DNA of 64,000 bases from CBDCAS01 sp965214015 (GTDB lineage: Bacteria > Pseudomonadota > Gammaproteobacteria > Coxiellales > Coxiellaceae): assembly GCA_965214015.1 (NCBI GenBank), contig CBDCAS010000022.1:248001-312000 (forward strand), written 5' to 3'. Position 1 is the first letter of the stretch. Each line of letters begins with the position of its first letter. The position numbers were made by a program, and so were the translations under genes. Shown in pieces: positions 1 through 9,772 of the stretch. The notes below the pieces were generated by a model. That model was not told the DNA's origin. It saw only the letters and a list, made by a program, of their open reading frames with translations, and did not search any database.

Positions 1-179
1 TGGTAGGCGGTTTCTTGATTATTATTTTGTTCGTATTTAAACGTTGTTTTGGTACCATTAAAAATAAAAACATGTTTATTAAGTCTGGGTAGATCTTTAA
101 GAAGTGTCGTTCTAATTTGTCTTGTTTTGATTTTTTTGGATATTTCTGGATCTTGAGAGAGATCTATTCTTATAGACAT
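1..179 (-). CDS. Hypothetical protein, N-terminal part; runs off the window
   Basis: An open minus-strand frame begins with ATG at 179 and continues without a stop to base 1, giving at least 59 residues. The start is preceded by AGGTAA, an acceptable ribosome-binding site. The product begins MSIRIDLSQDPEISKK and is rich in Lys, Asn and Thr, with no signal peptide or membrane segment in the visible part. No family is recognised. The gene is divergent from comEC across about 565 bases of AT-rich DNA. Confidence 0.45.
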   Translation of the reverse strand, partial: MSIRIDLSQDPEISKKIKTRQIRTTLLKDLPRLNKHVFIFNGTKTTFKYEQNNNQETAY

Positions 180-745
180 ATTTTACCTGTACAAAATGTT
201 TGATTTATTTAAAGTAAGAAACTTTATTCTTTAAAAATAATTTAAATTCTTACTATATAGCCACCATCATTTATATATTATGCTAATAATTATTAAGATT
301 TTATTAAAATAAAAATTTTTTATATGATATATCCGAATTAAGGTATTATGGATGATCTTTTGAGTAATTTGGTACTATGGAAGATAAGTTGATAAAGAGA
401 AGATTAACGATGCCACTGATGATTTTTCAAATATTGTCATCTGCTAAGTGTTGCCCATTTGTGAATATATAATTAATGCGACTATTTCTTGCTAAAAAAT
501 TGACAGCAACAGTCTAACTCTAATCACTTAAATGTATATCTAACTCTTTAATATTCTATCTTTATGTAATATGATAATCAATCCGAACAAATCGTTCTTG
601 CTTACATCAAAATGTAAAACTGTTGACAATTTTCAAACTTTGTAGAGCGTTTGCTTTAGCATTTATACACAGTCTTTCCTAAATTGTAATCGTTATTTTT
701 TAATGACAGTATTTTTTGTTTTTTTTAGAACTGTTTCAATAGCCT
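180..745. other. Long AT-rich intergenic region before comEC
   Basis: About 565 bases without a convincing gene on either strand. It lies between two divergently oriented genes and so must hold both promoters. A TTGACA hexamer is visible at 623-628, but no good -10 element lies 16-18 bases downstream, so no promoter is called. No repeat or strong hairpin was seen. Confidence 0.5.
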
Positions 746-2773
746 ATGAAGTTTTTAGGCTTTTTTCTAGCAGGGTTGTTAGTATTACACTGGTTTTTAT
801 CGCCAAAGAAATTGCCGGAATCGTTTTTAAAAAAACCAATGACTGTAATAGGTTCTATTAATAGCATACCTGAAAAAAATAAATTAGGTCTTCGTTTCCT
901 TTTAAAATCAAAAGTAGGGAATATTCAAGTGTCCTGGTACCGGCCTATAAGAATACCTCACACAGGTGAGCACTGGCAGTTTCTTTTAAAGTTGAGATTA
1001 ATTCATGGCTTACATAATCCTAATGGATTTAACTTAGAACGCTGGGCGAAAATGCATGATATCGTGGCTTCTGCTTATGTATTGCATAATAAAGCCCTTT
1101 TGTTATCAAAAGCATCTATTTCAATTAATGCCTTTCGGGAAAAGGTGCAGGATGCAATACAACATCACGTTCACTCACAGCAATTAGGTAGCATTATTAA
1201 TGCACTTAGTATAGGTTCAAAAAAATTAATCTCAGCAGATGACTTACTTGTATTCCAGAAAACAGGTACAGCTCATTTGATAGCGATCTCAGGCTTGCAT
1301 ATTAGTTTGGTAGTTCTAATCGCGTATTATTTTTGTAATGGTCTAGTGCGCTGTATTCCTTGGCTGTTATTGCAATGGCCTGCTCAGCGTATTGCTAATC
1401 TATTTTCTATGCTAGTGGCCTGGATTTATAGCTTTTTGGTCGGTTTTTCGCTCCCTACAGAACGAGCTATTATTATGGTCACAGTATGGGTGCTATCAAC
1501 TATTTTTTTTCAACCCTTATCCGTTGTGTGGCGCTTATTATTGGCATTTGTTGTGATTTTTGCATTGCAGCCACTTGCTCTATTTTCTTCGAGCTTTTGG
1601 CTCAGTTTTATGGCAGTTTTTTGGATTGCTTATGCCAGGGGAGGCAAGCTGTCTTCATGGCGAGTAAAGTGGGTCTTAAATTTGGGTTTGTTGCCTATTA
1701 CACTTTATTGTTTTCATCAAGTGGCATTGATGTCTATATTCGCTAACCTAGTAGCAATTCCTTGGGTCACATTATTGATTGTTCCGCTTTGTTTATCAGC
1801 GACGATCATATTTTTATTTTCAAAAGGACTGGCTTGTTGGATTTGGAGCTTAGCGGCACAATGTTTTTCTCCTTTATGGTATTTGTTTTTATCGCTGTGG
1901 TCCTTGGGCCAATGGCTGCATCCTATCAATGATTTTTGGGTACTACTGAGTGCCTTAATAGGTACTTTGTGGCTAGCAGCACCCTATGGCTTGCCTCTAC
2001 GATCAGTGGGAGTTGTGCTTTTGATTCCCATATTTTTTGTAGTTCCAGCACGTCCAAAAAATAAAGTAGTTTGGTTGACTGTTTTAGATGTAGGACAAGG
2101 TTTAGCCACAGTAATTCAGACAGCGCACCATGTCTTAATTTATGATACTGGGCCTCGATTTCCAATGGGATTGGATGCAGGAAGATCTGTTGTAATTCCA
2201 TTTTTGCAAACTCATGGTATTGAGAAAATAACGATGTTAATTGTCAGTCATGGTGATAATGATCATATAGGCGGATCCTTTTGGTTAGTGAAGCATATTG
2301 TTGTGAAATCTATTTTATCCAGTATTCCAAAATCACCTTGGCATCGTGCCTATAATCATTGTTATGCAGGCCAGCATTGGCAATGGGATGGCGTTCAGTT
2401 TCATATGCTCTGGCCTCCCAAAGAAATGCCTTATCAGGATAACAATAGTTCTTGCGTACTGCGTATTAGCATCGGTAAACAAGCGATTTTATTGACAGGT
2501 GATATTGAAAAGGAAGCTGAGCGCGCCTTACTGTTACAAAAAGTACCTCTAGCATCTACAGTACTAGTAGTCCCGCACCATGGGAGTCGTAGCTCATCGA
2601 GTCTGGCCTTTATTCGATCTGTTCATCCTATAAAAGCTATTATATCAACAGGTTACAAGAATCATTATCATTTTCCAGCACCATCAGTATTAGAGCGGTA
2701 TCGTGATGAAGGGGCAGAGATTTTTTCCACAGCACAGTATGGCGCTGTTCAGATTGTGCTTGGCATTGGTTGA
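746..2773 (+). CDS. comEC: ComEC/Rec2-family DNA internalisation protein
   Basis: Inner-membrane channel that carries single-stranded DNA into the cytoplasm during natural transformation. The 675 residues show the family layout. A hydrophobic N-terminus is followed by the Competence domain with the signature TGTAHLIAISGLH at about residue 172 and many membrane segments up to about residue 435. A metallo-beta-lactamase-like domain follows, with LDVGQG (about 445), SHGDNDHIGG (about 500), LLTGDIE (about 583) and VPHHGS (about 608). All metal-ligand motifs are intact and the length is close to the family norm, so it looks functional. The msbA gene starts 45 bases downstream on the same strand, a common gammaproteobacterial neighbour. 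No other competence gene is in the window. Confidence 0.95.
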   Translation: MKFLGFFLAGLLVLHWFLSPKKLPESFLKKPMTVIGSINSIPEKNKLGLRFLLKSKVGNIQVSWYRPIRIPHTGEHWQFLLKLRLIHGLHNPNGFNLERWAKMHDIVASAYVLHNKALLLSKASISINAFREKVQDAIQHHVHSQQLGSIINALSIGSKKLISADDLLVFQKTGTAHLIAISGLHISLVVLIAYYFCNGLVRCIPWLLLQWPAQRIANLFSMLVAWIYSFLVGFSLPTERAIIMVTVWVLSTIFFQPLSVVWRLLLAFVVIFALQPLALFSSSFWLSFMAVFWIAYARGGKLSSWRVKWVLNLGLLPITLYCFHQVALMSIFANLVAIPWVTLLIVPLCLSATIIFLFSKGLACWIWSLAAQCFSPLWYLFLSLWSLGQWLHPINDFWVLLSALIGTLWLAAPYGLPLRSVGVVLLIPIFFVVPARPKNKVVWLTVLDVGQGLATVIQTAHHVLIYDTGPRFPMGLDAGRSVVIPFLQTHGIEKITMLIVSHGDNDHIGGSFWLVKHIVVKSILSSIPKSPWHRAYNHCYAGQHWQWDGVQFHMLWPPKEMPYQDNNSSCVLRISIGKQAILLTGDIEKEAERALLLQKVPLASTVLVVPHHGSRSSSSLAFIRSVHPIKAIISTGYKNHYHFPAPSVLERYRDEGAEIFSTAQYGAVQIVLGIG

Positions 2774-2818
2774 GGCATTGGTGATAATAAGCCCTTTAAT
2801 AGTATTTAGGTTCTTTTT

Positions 2819-4579
2819 ATGAGTCGATTGGCTAATGGTATTCAAACTTATAAACGCTTATTAACTTTTGTTCGAAAGTATTGGGTGATTTTTGTATTAG
2901 GTATTATTGGAACGGCCTTATTGTCTCTCATTGATGCAGGGTTTACTTGGATGGTGAAGCCGATTATTAATCGAGGTTTTATTCATCGTGATACGGCTTT
3001 TATTAAATGGTTACCTTTTATTATTGTATTGATTTTTTTGCTGCGTGGTATGGCTGGTTTTATTTCTAATTATTTTATTAATTGTGTGGCACGTAATGTT
3101 GTGATGGATTTTCGTCGTTTAATATTTAATAAACTATTGAAATTACCTGCATGTTTTTATGATCGTAATAGCTCTGGTCATTTGTTATCAGCTATTATTT
3201 ATAATGTAGAACAAGTAGCCCAGGCTAGCTCAGATGCACTATTAACTTGTTTGCGTGAATCTTCCTTAGCAATTGGCCTAGTGATTGTAATGTTTTCTGT
3301 GAGTTGGAAATTATCTTTATTATTTTTAATTATTACTCCATTGATTGCTTGGGTATTAAAGTGGAGTAGTGCGCGCTTACGTCGATTAAGTACCAATGTG
3401 CAGCAGTCAGTGGGCGATGTAACGCATGTAGCAGATGAGGGAATACAAGGCTATAAAATAATACGCCTCTATGGTGGACAGGACTATGAACGTGAAAAGT
3501 TTTTTTGGGTCACTAAAGGTAACCAGCAGCGCGAATTAAAGGTAGTCGTTACTAATAGTATTGGTACTGCTTTAGTACAAGTATTAATTGCTGTACCCAT
3601 TGCAATCACCTTGCTTTTTACTATGATGCCTTCTTTAAATATTTCAGCAGGAAGCTTTGCAGCAATGATTACTGCTATGGTGTCACTCCTACGTCCAGTG
3701 CGTCGTATGACCTTGGTAAATGCTGAAATTCAAAAAGGAGTTGCTGGCGCAGCGAGTATTTTTAGTATTTTGGATGAGACTGTTGAGGAAGATAAAGGGA
3801 TGCTTTGTTTAAAACGCGCAGAGGGTTTTATTGAATATCGCAATGTTAATTTTCGCTATCTTGATTCAAAAGAACCTGTTCTAAGAGATGTTTCATTTAA
3901 GATACAGCCTGGCACTAGAGTGGCTATCGTAGGGCGCTCAGGCAGTGGTAAGTCGACATTAATTAATTTATTACTACGTTTTTATGAGATAGAAAGTGGT
4001 GAAATTAGGATTGATGAACATAATATTAAAGAGTATCAATTAACTGATCTGCGTCAACAGTTTGCTTTAGTGTCACAAAATACTATCTTGTTTAATGATA
4101 CTATTGCTAAAAATATTGCCTATGGTATGGAGCATAAAGTCACACGTTGGCAAATTGAAGAAGTGGCTAAAGCCGCCCATGCTATGGAATTTATTAGTCA
4201 ATTACCTAATGGATTAGATACTGTTATTGGTGAAGATGGTATGTTGCTCTCTGGGGGGCAAAGGCAACGTATTGCCATTGCACGAGCATTATTAAAAAAT
4301 GCGCCAATTTTAATTTTAGATGAAGCGACTTCTGCCTTAGACACTCAGTCAGAACGTCATATTCAAGCAGCATTAGATCGTTTAATGAAGCATCGTACCA
4401 CTTTAGTGATTGCCCATCGACTCTCAACGATTGAAAATGCAGATTGGATTGTGGTGATGAAAGAGGGTTCCATTGTAGAGCAGGGCACCCATATCAATTT
4501 GATGAGGTGTGATGGTGTGTACTCAACTTTACACGGGATGCAGTTTAGAGAGCAAGATGAAGTGACTGTGATGACATGA
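2819..4579 (+). CDS. msbA: Lipid A export ABC transporter, ATP-binding/permease MsbA
   Basis: Homodimeric flippase that moves core lipid A across the inner membrane. The 586-residue half-transporter has six predicted membrane segments in residues 20-310, then a nucleotide-binding domain. That domain shows Walker A GRSGSGKST at about 371, the signature LSGGQRQR at about 476, Walker B ILILDEATSALD at about 496 and the H-loop IAHRLST at about 529. Length and order match MsbA. The stop overlaps the lpxK start by an ATGA, and this msbA-lpxK pairing is what separates MsbA from other exporters of the same shape. Confidence 0.96.
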   Translation: MSRLANGIQTYKRLLTFVRKYWVIFVLGIIGTALLSLIDAGFTWMVKPIINRGFIHRDTAFIKWLPFIIVLIFLLRGMAGFISNYFINCVARNVVMDFRRLIFNKLLKLPACFYDRNSSGHLLSAIIYNVEQVAQASSDALLTCLRESSLAIGLVIVMFSVSWKLSLLFLIITPLIAWVLKWSSARLRRLSTNVQQSVGDVTHVADEGIQGYKIIRLYGGQDYEREKFFWVTKGNQQRELKVVVTNSIGTALVQVLIAVPIAITLLFTMMPSLNISAGSFAAMITAMVSLLRPVRRMTLVNAEIQKGVAGAASIFSILDETVEEDKGMLCLKRAEGFIEYRNVNFRYLDSKEPVLRDVSFKIQPGTRVAIVGRSGSGKSTLINLLLRFYEIESGEIRIDEHNIKEYQLTDLRQQFALVSQNTILFNDTIAKNIAYGMEHKVTRWQIEEVAKAAHAMEFISQLPNGLDTVIGEDGMLLSGGQRQRIAIARALLKNAPILILDEATSALDTQSERHIQAALDRLMKHRTTLVIAHRLSTIENADWIVVMKEGSIVEQGTHINLMRCDGVYSTLHGMQFREQDEVTVMT

Positions 4580-5580
4580 CCATTGAGCGCCTTTGGTATC
4601 GACCTTATCCTCTAGTGGCTTTTATTTTAAAACCATTCTCATGGTTATTTCGCTTTATTGTTTTTATTCGCCGAGGTTTGTATCAATTAGGATTTAAAAA
4701 ATCGATACGTTTTCCAGTGCCTGTTATTATTGTGGGTAATCTCACAGTAGGAGGTACTGGTAAGACCCCTTTGGTTATTTGGCTTGCTGATTCTCTTAAA
4801 AAACAAGGTTATCGCCCAGGTATTGTGAGTCGCGGTTTTCAAGGTCAGTTAAAAGAGTGGCCTAAAAGTGTGAGTCCTGAATCAGATCCTAGAGAAGTAG
4901 GTGATGAGCCTGTTTTATTAGCATCTCGTACGGCTTGTCCGGTGGTGGTTGATCCTGATAGAGTGTCAGCCACAGGTTATTTGTTAACTCATTATGATTG
5001 TAATGTGATTATAAGTGATGATGGTTTGCAACATTATGCGTTATCACGAGATATTGAGATTGCTGTTGTTGATGGTCTTCGCTATTTTGGTAATCAGTGT
5101 TGTTTACCAGCAGGACCGTTACGTGAACCTATAAGTCGTCTTAATCAGGTCGATTTTGTAGTATGTCATGGAGCGCAACAGCCTGGGTGGTTTAGTATGC
5201 AGTTAATGCCCAATGAAATTTATAATGTGGCCAATCCCTTGCAACGTTTGTCTTTAGAGGCTTGTCAACAACGTAGGTGGCAGGCAATAGCTGCCATTGG
5301 TCATCCTGAGCGTTTCTTTTTGCAGCTAAAACATTTAGGTTTCGAGATAGATTCGCATTGTTATCCAGATCACCATGTATTTTCAAAGGATGATATTGAA
5401 TTTGGTATCAATAATTGGGTGATGATGACTGAGAAAGATGCAGTGAAATGTCGTTCTTTTGCAGACCATCGTCATTGGTGCTTGCCTGTAACAGCACAGT
5501 TAACAGAGTCTTTTTTAGAAGCCTTATTAGCTTGCCTTCATGATTTATCTCATGCTAAGAATCACGTATCATATTCTTAG
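4576..5580 (+). CDS. lpxK: Tetraacyldisaccharide 4'-kinase
   Basis: Phosphorylates the 4' position of the lipid A disaccharide to give lipid IVA, at the inner membrane. The protein has 334 residues. It carries a hydrophobic N-terminal anchor around residues 10-30 and a P-loop VGNLTVGGTGKTPL at about 52-65, followed by the LpxK-typical DDGLQHYALSRD segment near 151. The ATG overlaps the msbA stop (ATGA), so the two genes are translationally coupled, as in many gammaproteobacteria. It implies that the organism makes lipid A. Confidence 0.96.
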   Translation: MTIERLWYRPYPLVAFILKPFSWLFRFIVFIRRGLYQLGFKKSIRFPVPVIIVGNLTVGGTGKTPLVIWLADSLKKQGYRPGIVSRGFQGQLKEWPKSVSPESDPREVGDEPVLLASRTACPVVVDPDRVSATGYLLTHYDCNVIISDDGLQHYALSRDIEIAVVDGLRYFGNQCCLPAGPLREPISRLNQVDFVVCHGAQQPGWFSMQLMPNEIYNVANPLQRLSLEACQQRRWQAIAAIGHPERFFLQLKHLGFEIDSHCYPDHHVFSKDDIEFGINNWVMMTEKDAVKCRSFADHRHWCLPVTAQLTESFLEALLACLHDLSHAKNHVSYS

Positions 5581-5611
5581 AGCATCATTGATGGACTAGG
5601 GATTTGGTATT

Positions 5612-8032
5612 ATGCTCACTATGATATGGATTATTCTTTTTCTCGCAGTCAGTATGACGCTTGCTTATCACCGAGCCTCATTATCTGTTTGGACTGTGGC
5701 TTTATTTGTTTTTTTGATGTTAATAGTTAGTATAGTGCAGCCTAGAGTCATTACTTTAGGGGTACTCACTACTTTATATACTATTGTTTTTGTGGTGCTC
5801 AATATTCATAGTTTGCGCCGACGACTGATTTCCAATGTTATCCTTAGAATATATTGTAAACTGATGCCTCATCTGTCAGATACTGAACAAGTGGCATTGG
5901 AGTCAGGTACAGTAGGCTGGGAAGGTGATTTGTTAAGCGGTATGCCAAATTGGCAACGATTTCATGATTTGCCTCTAGCGCAATTAACTGATGAAGAACA
6001 GGCCTTTATGAATGGGCCAGTTGAAGCTGTGTGTTGTCTTGTGGATTCTTGGCAAATTGCCTGTGATATGAAAATTCCAGAGACGATTTGGAGTGCCTTA
6101 AAATCAGAAGGATTTTTTGGCATGATTATTCCTAAACAGTATGGTGGCAAAGCATTCTCTGCACTTGGCCATGCCCGGGTTATTTTGAAGTTAGCAAGTG
6201 CCAGTACGGCAGTTGCTACTATCGTTAGTGTACCAAATTCATTAGGGCCGGCTGAATTACTGCTACGATATGGGACAGAAGAGCAGAAAAATTATTATTT
6301 ACCCCGTTTGGCTTGTGGCCAAGAGATACCTTGTTTTGCATTGACTAGTCCTAGGGCAGGTTCTGATGCGAGTTCTATTACTGATGTGGGCATAGTGTGT
6401 CATCATAGATTAGACGGTAAGGAGCAGCTCTGTTTACGACTAAATTGGGATAAGCGCTATATTACCTTATCACCTGTTGCCACACTCATTGGTTTGGCTT
6501 TTAAGTGTTATGATCCTGATCATTTATTAGGCGATGTGGCTGATTTAGGTATTACCTGTGCCTTAGTACCTGCTCATTTACCCGGGGTTGTGACAGGCCG
6601 TTTGCATATTCCTCTACGTTGTGCGTTTCCTAATGGACCGACTCAAGGTAAGGATGTATTTATTCCATTACAATCAGTCATTGGTGGACAAAAAATGATA
6701 GGCCAAGGTTGGCGTATGTTGATGGAGTGTTTAGCAACCGGCCGTTCCATTTCCTTGCCTGCCATAGTCAATGGTAATGCGAAGCGAGCTTTATTAGCCA
6801 GTGGTGCTTATGCTCGTATTCGTCGTCAATTTAATACATCAATTGCTGGATTTGAGGGAGTACAAGCCGTATTGGCTCGTATGGCAGGCTATACTTATGC
6901 GATTGATGCCTTATGTGCGCTGACTTTAAGCTATTTAAACCAGGGAGAAAGTCCTGCCGTTGCCTCAGCAATTAGTAAATATCATGCTACTGAGTTAAGC
7001 CGAAAAGTAATTAATGATGCAATGGATATTCAAGGGGGTAAAGGGATTTGTATGGGGCCTAAAAATTATTTAGCGCAGTCTTATATTGAAAGTCCAATTA
7101 GTATTACAGTAGAAGGTGCTAATATTTTAACGCGCTCATTAATGATTTATAGCCAAGGGGCTATCCGCTGTCATCCTTATTTATTATCAGAAATGAAAGC
7201 AGCGATAGCAACTCCAAATCGTTATCGTAATATTGCTTTTGATCGTGCGTTATTTGCACATATTGGTTTTATAATGAGTAATACAGTGCGTAGTTTATTT
7301 TTAGGTCTTTGTCATAGTGGTGGTAAGCCCCAGAAGCTTTATAGTTCACTGACACCTTATTATCAATTGCTGACTCGTTTTTCTGCTGTTTTGGCGTTTA
7401 TTTCCGATGTTATGGTAATTTTGATGGGTCCGAAACTAAAACGTCGCGAAATGTTATCCGCTCGTTTAGGTGATATCTTGAGCTTATTATACATTATTTC
7501 ATCAGTTCTAAAATTTTATGAACATAAAAAACTCAAGTCTGAATTACCGTTAGTTACATGGATTTGTGATGAGCTGTTTTATCGTATGCAAATACAATTG
7601 GATCTTTTAGTAGCTAATATAGAAATAAGATCCGTACGATGTAGCTTAGGTATGCTTATCTTTCCTCGCGGAAAAAAATTAAAAGCACCTAGCGATCGAT
7701 TAACTCGTGAGGTGGCTGAACTTATTACAAAGCCTGGCCCAGTACGCCAACGTTTTGCAGAAAATATCTACTATACGCCGAATATCAATAATCCTGTTGC
7801 TGTGATGGAATCTGTGTTAGCTCAAGTGATTGCTGTTGAACCCATTGAGGTTAAAATTGCTCATGCCTTGAAAAAAGGGTTAGTTAGTGGTGTGACTCTA
7901 GAGGAAAAAGTCCGCTCTGCAGTATCTGCCCGCGTTATTACAGAAGAAGAAGCGCATCGTTTATTGGAAGCAGATCAAGCTCGTATGAACGTCATTCATG
8001 TTGATGATTTTTGTTTGGATAAAGAATCATGA
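5612..8032 (+). CDS. fadE: Acyl-CoA dehydrogenase, FadE type
   Basis: FAD-dependent first step of fatty-acid beta-oxidation, acyl-CoA to trans-2-enoyl-CoA. At 806 residues it is the long FadE type rather than the 380-residue type. Two N-terminal membrane segments span residues 1-60. The acyl-CoA dehydrogenase core follows at about 120-520, with segments such as CFALTSPRAGSDASS and MDIQGGKGICMGP. The C-terminal extension, found in FadE proteins, contains SVRCSLGMLIFPRGKKLKAPSD. The fadD start overlaps its stop by four bases, so activation and first oxidation of fatty acids are co-expressed. lpxK ends 31 bases upstream, so it may be read from the same transcript. Confidence 0.93.
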   Translation: MLTMIWIILFLAVSMTLAYHRASLSVWTVALFVFLMLIVSIVQPRVITLGVLTTLYTIVFVVLNIHSLRRRLISNVILRIYCKLMPHLSDTEQVALESGTVGWEGDLLSGMPNWQRFHDLPLAQLTDEEQAFMNGPVEAVCCLVDSWQIACDMKIPETIWSALKSEGFFGMIIPKQYGGKAFSALGHARVILKLASASTAVATIVSVPNSLGPAELLLRYGTEEQKNYYLPRLACGQEIPCFALTSPRAGSDASSITDVGIVCHHRLDGKEQLCLRLNWDKRYITLSPVATLIGLAFKCYDPDHLLGDVADLGITCALVPAHLPGVVTGRLHIPLRCAFPNGPTQGKDVFIPLQSVIGGQKMIGQGWRMLMECLATGRSISLPAIVNGNAKRALLASGAYARIRRQFNTSIAGFEGVQAVLARMAGYTYAIDALCALTLSYLNQGESPAVASAISKYHATELSRKVINDAMDIQGGKGICMGPKNYLAQSYIESPISITVEGANILTRSLMIYSQGAIRCHPYLLSEMKAAIATPNRYRNIAFDRALFAHIGFIMSNTVRSLFLGLCHSGGKPQKLYSSLTPYYQLLTRFSAVLAFISDVMVILMGPKLKRREMLSARLGDILSLLYIISSVLKFYEHKKLKSELPLVTWICDELFYRMQIQLDLLVANIEIRSVRCSLGMLIFPRGKKLKAPSDRLTREVAELITKPGPVRQRFAENIYYTPNINNPVAVMESVLAQVIAVEPIEVKIAHALKKGLVSGVTLEEKVRSAVSARVITEEEAHRLLEADQARMNVIHVDDFCLDKES

Positions 8033-9672
8033 ATCGTATATGGCAAGCATGTTATGGTCCAAATACTGCTTTTGATATTGATCCGGATCAATATGCCTCT
8101 TTAAATGTTTTGTTTGAGCAATCTTTTCAAAAACATGGCTTATTGCCAGCATTTTCTAGTTTAGGGACTAAAATGACTTATTGTGAGTTGGAGCAAAAAA
8201 GTCGCTATTTTTCTGCTTATCTTCAGAGTCAGTTACAGCTTAAAAAAGGAGATCGAGTCGCTATAATGATGCCTAACCTACTGCAATATCCTGTTGCTTT
8301 ATTTGGCATTCTACGTGCTGGTTTGATCGTTGTGAATCTTAATCCTTTATATACTGCATCAGAAGTGGAATATTTACTCAAAGACTCTGGTGCAGACACT
8401 ATCATTGTTTTGGCAAATTTTGCAAAGACTCTAGAAAAGGTTCTAGAAACAGTGCAACTTAGACAAATTATTATTACAGAAGTAGGTGATTTATTAGGTG
8501 GTGTTAAAAAACAGTTAGTCAATTTTGTTGTCAAATATATTAAACGGCAGCGGCCTTCTTTTTTATTACCACACTTAATTCAATTTAACGATGTTTTAAA
8601 ATATGGTCATCAATACCGGTATCAGTTACCAGAAATTAATGGTCAGGACGCTGCTTTTTTACAATATACAGGTGGAACAACAGGTCGCCCTAAGGGGGCT
8701 GTACTGACTCATCGTAATATTGTAGCTAATGTATTACAGTGCCAAGCTTGGCTTGGTGATAAAGTTACTCATCCAGGTAAAACAATTGTTTTAACAGCCT
8801 TACCGCTTTATCATATTTTTTCGTTAACCGTTTGTTGTATGACCTTTATGGTATTTGGAGCGGAGTGTCTATTAATTGCTAATCCACGTGATATAAAACA
8901 TTTTCTCTCGACTTTATCTAAAGTGCCAGTGACTATTTTTGTCGGTTTAAATACATTATTTAAAAATATGATGGCACACTCTCATTTTTCAAAGGCTAAT
9001 TTTAGTCAATTAAAATTGACCATTGCAGGTGGCATGGCAACAGAAGCTTCTGTTGCTACTGCTTGGCAAGAAAAGACAGGTATTCCTATATTACAAGGCT
9101 ATGGTTTAACTGAAGCAAGTCCTGTGGTGAGCATTAATCCGATTCATTTAACGAAATTTAATGACAGTGTTGGCATACCGATTCCTTCAACTGATATTGA
9201 GCTTCGTGAGGGTGAGTTGTGTGTTAAGGGCCCACAAATTATGCAGGCTTATTGGCATAAATCTGAGCAGACAGCTAAAGCTCTAGATAATAAAGGTTGG
9301 TTGTTAACAGGAGATATTGCTCGTGTTGATGATCGTGGCTTTATTTATATTATTGATCGCAAAAAAGATATGATTTTGGTATCCGGTTTTAATGTCTATC
9401 CTTCTGAAATTGAAAAGGTCTTATTATCATATGTGGATATTAAAGAGGCTGCTGTTGTTGGTATTGCTGATGAGAAAACAGGTGAGGCAATTAAGGCTTT
9501 TATTGTTAAAAAAAATCCTACACTCACTCCACAGAGAATTATTAATTATTGTCAGCAGTCTTTAACCCATTATAAAATCCCTAAATATATTGAGTTTTGT
9601 GATTATCTGCCAAAATCTAATATTGGCAAAGTGCTTAAAACATCATTAAGAAAAAAAGAGTACAGTGACTAA
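8029..9672 (+). CDS. fadD: Long-chain fatty acid-CoA ligase
   Basis: ATP-dependent activation of fatty acids to acyl-CoA through an acyl-adenylate. The 547 residues contain the AMP-binding motif YTGGTTGRPKGAVLTH (about 212), GYGLTEASPV (about 362), TGDIARVDDRGFIYIIDRKKD (about 430) and the C-terminal catalytic lysine context SNIGKVLK. The ATG overlaps the fadE stop (ATGA), supporting a beta-oxidation operon. The length and linker motif VSGFNVYPSEIE fit FadD. The substrate chain length cannot be told from sequence. Confidence 0.92.
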   Translation: MNRIWQACYGPNTAFDIDPDQYASLNVLFEQSFQKHGLLPAFSSLGTKMTYCELEQKSRYFSAYLQSQLQLKKGDRVAIMMPNLLQYPVALFGILRAGLIVVNLNPLYTASEVEYLLKDSGADTIIVLANFAKTLEKVLETVQLRQIIITEVGDLLGGVKKQLVNFVVKYIKRQRPSFLLPHLIQFNDVLKYGHQYRYQLPEINGQDAAFLQYTGGTTGRPKGAVLTHRNIVANVLQCQAWLGDKVTHPGKTIVLTALPLYHIFSLTVCCMTFMVFGAECLLIANPRDIKHFLSTLSKVPVTIFVGLNTLFKNMMAHSHFSKANFSQLKLTIAGGMATEASVATAWQEKTGIPILQGYGLTEASPVVSINPIHLTKFNDSVGIPIPSTDIELREGELCVKGPQIMQAYWHKSEQTAKALDNKGWLLTGDIARVDDRGFIYIIDRKKDMILVSGFNVYPSEIEKVLLSYVDIKEAAVVGIADEKTGEAIKAFIVKKNPTLTPQRIINYCQQSLTHYKIPKYIEFCDYLPKSNIGKVLKTSLRKKEYSD

Positions 9673-9772
9673 TTAGGACGATAATTTAGAGTCTTATTTG
9701 ATGTTATTTACTTGAGCCTAATAGCTAGATTGATTACTATGCTTTGACTATTTTTAACTAAGGAATGATTCG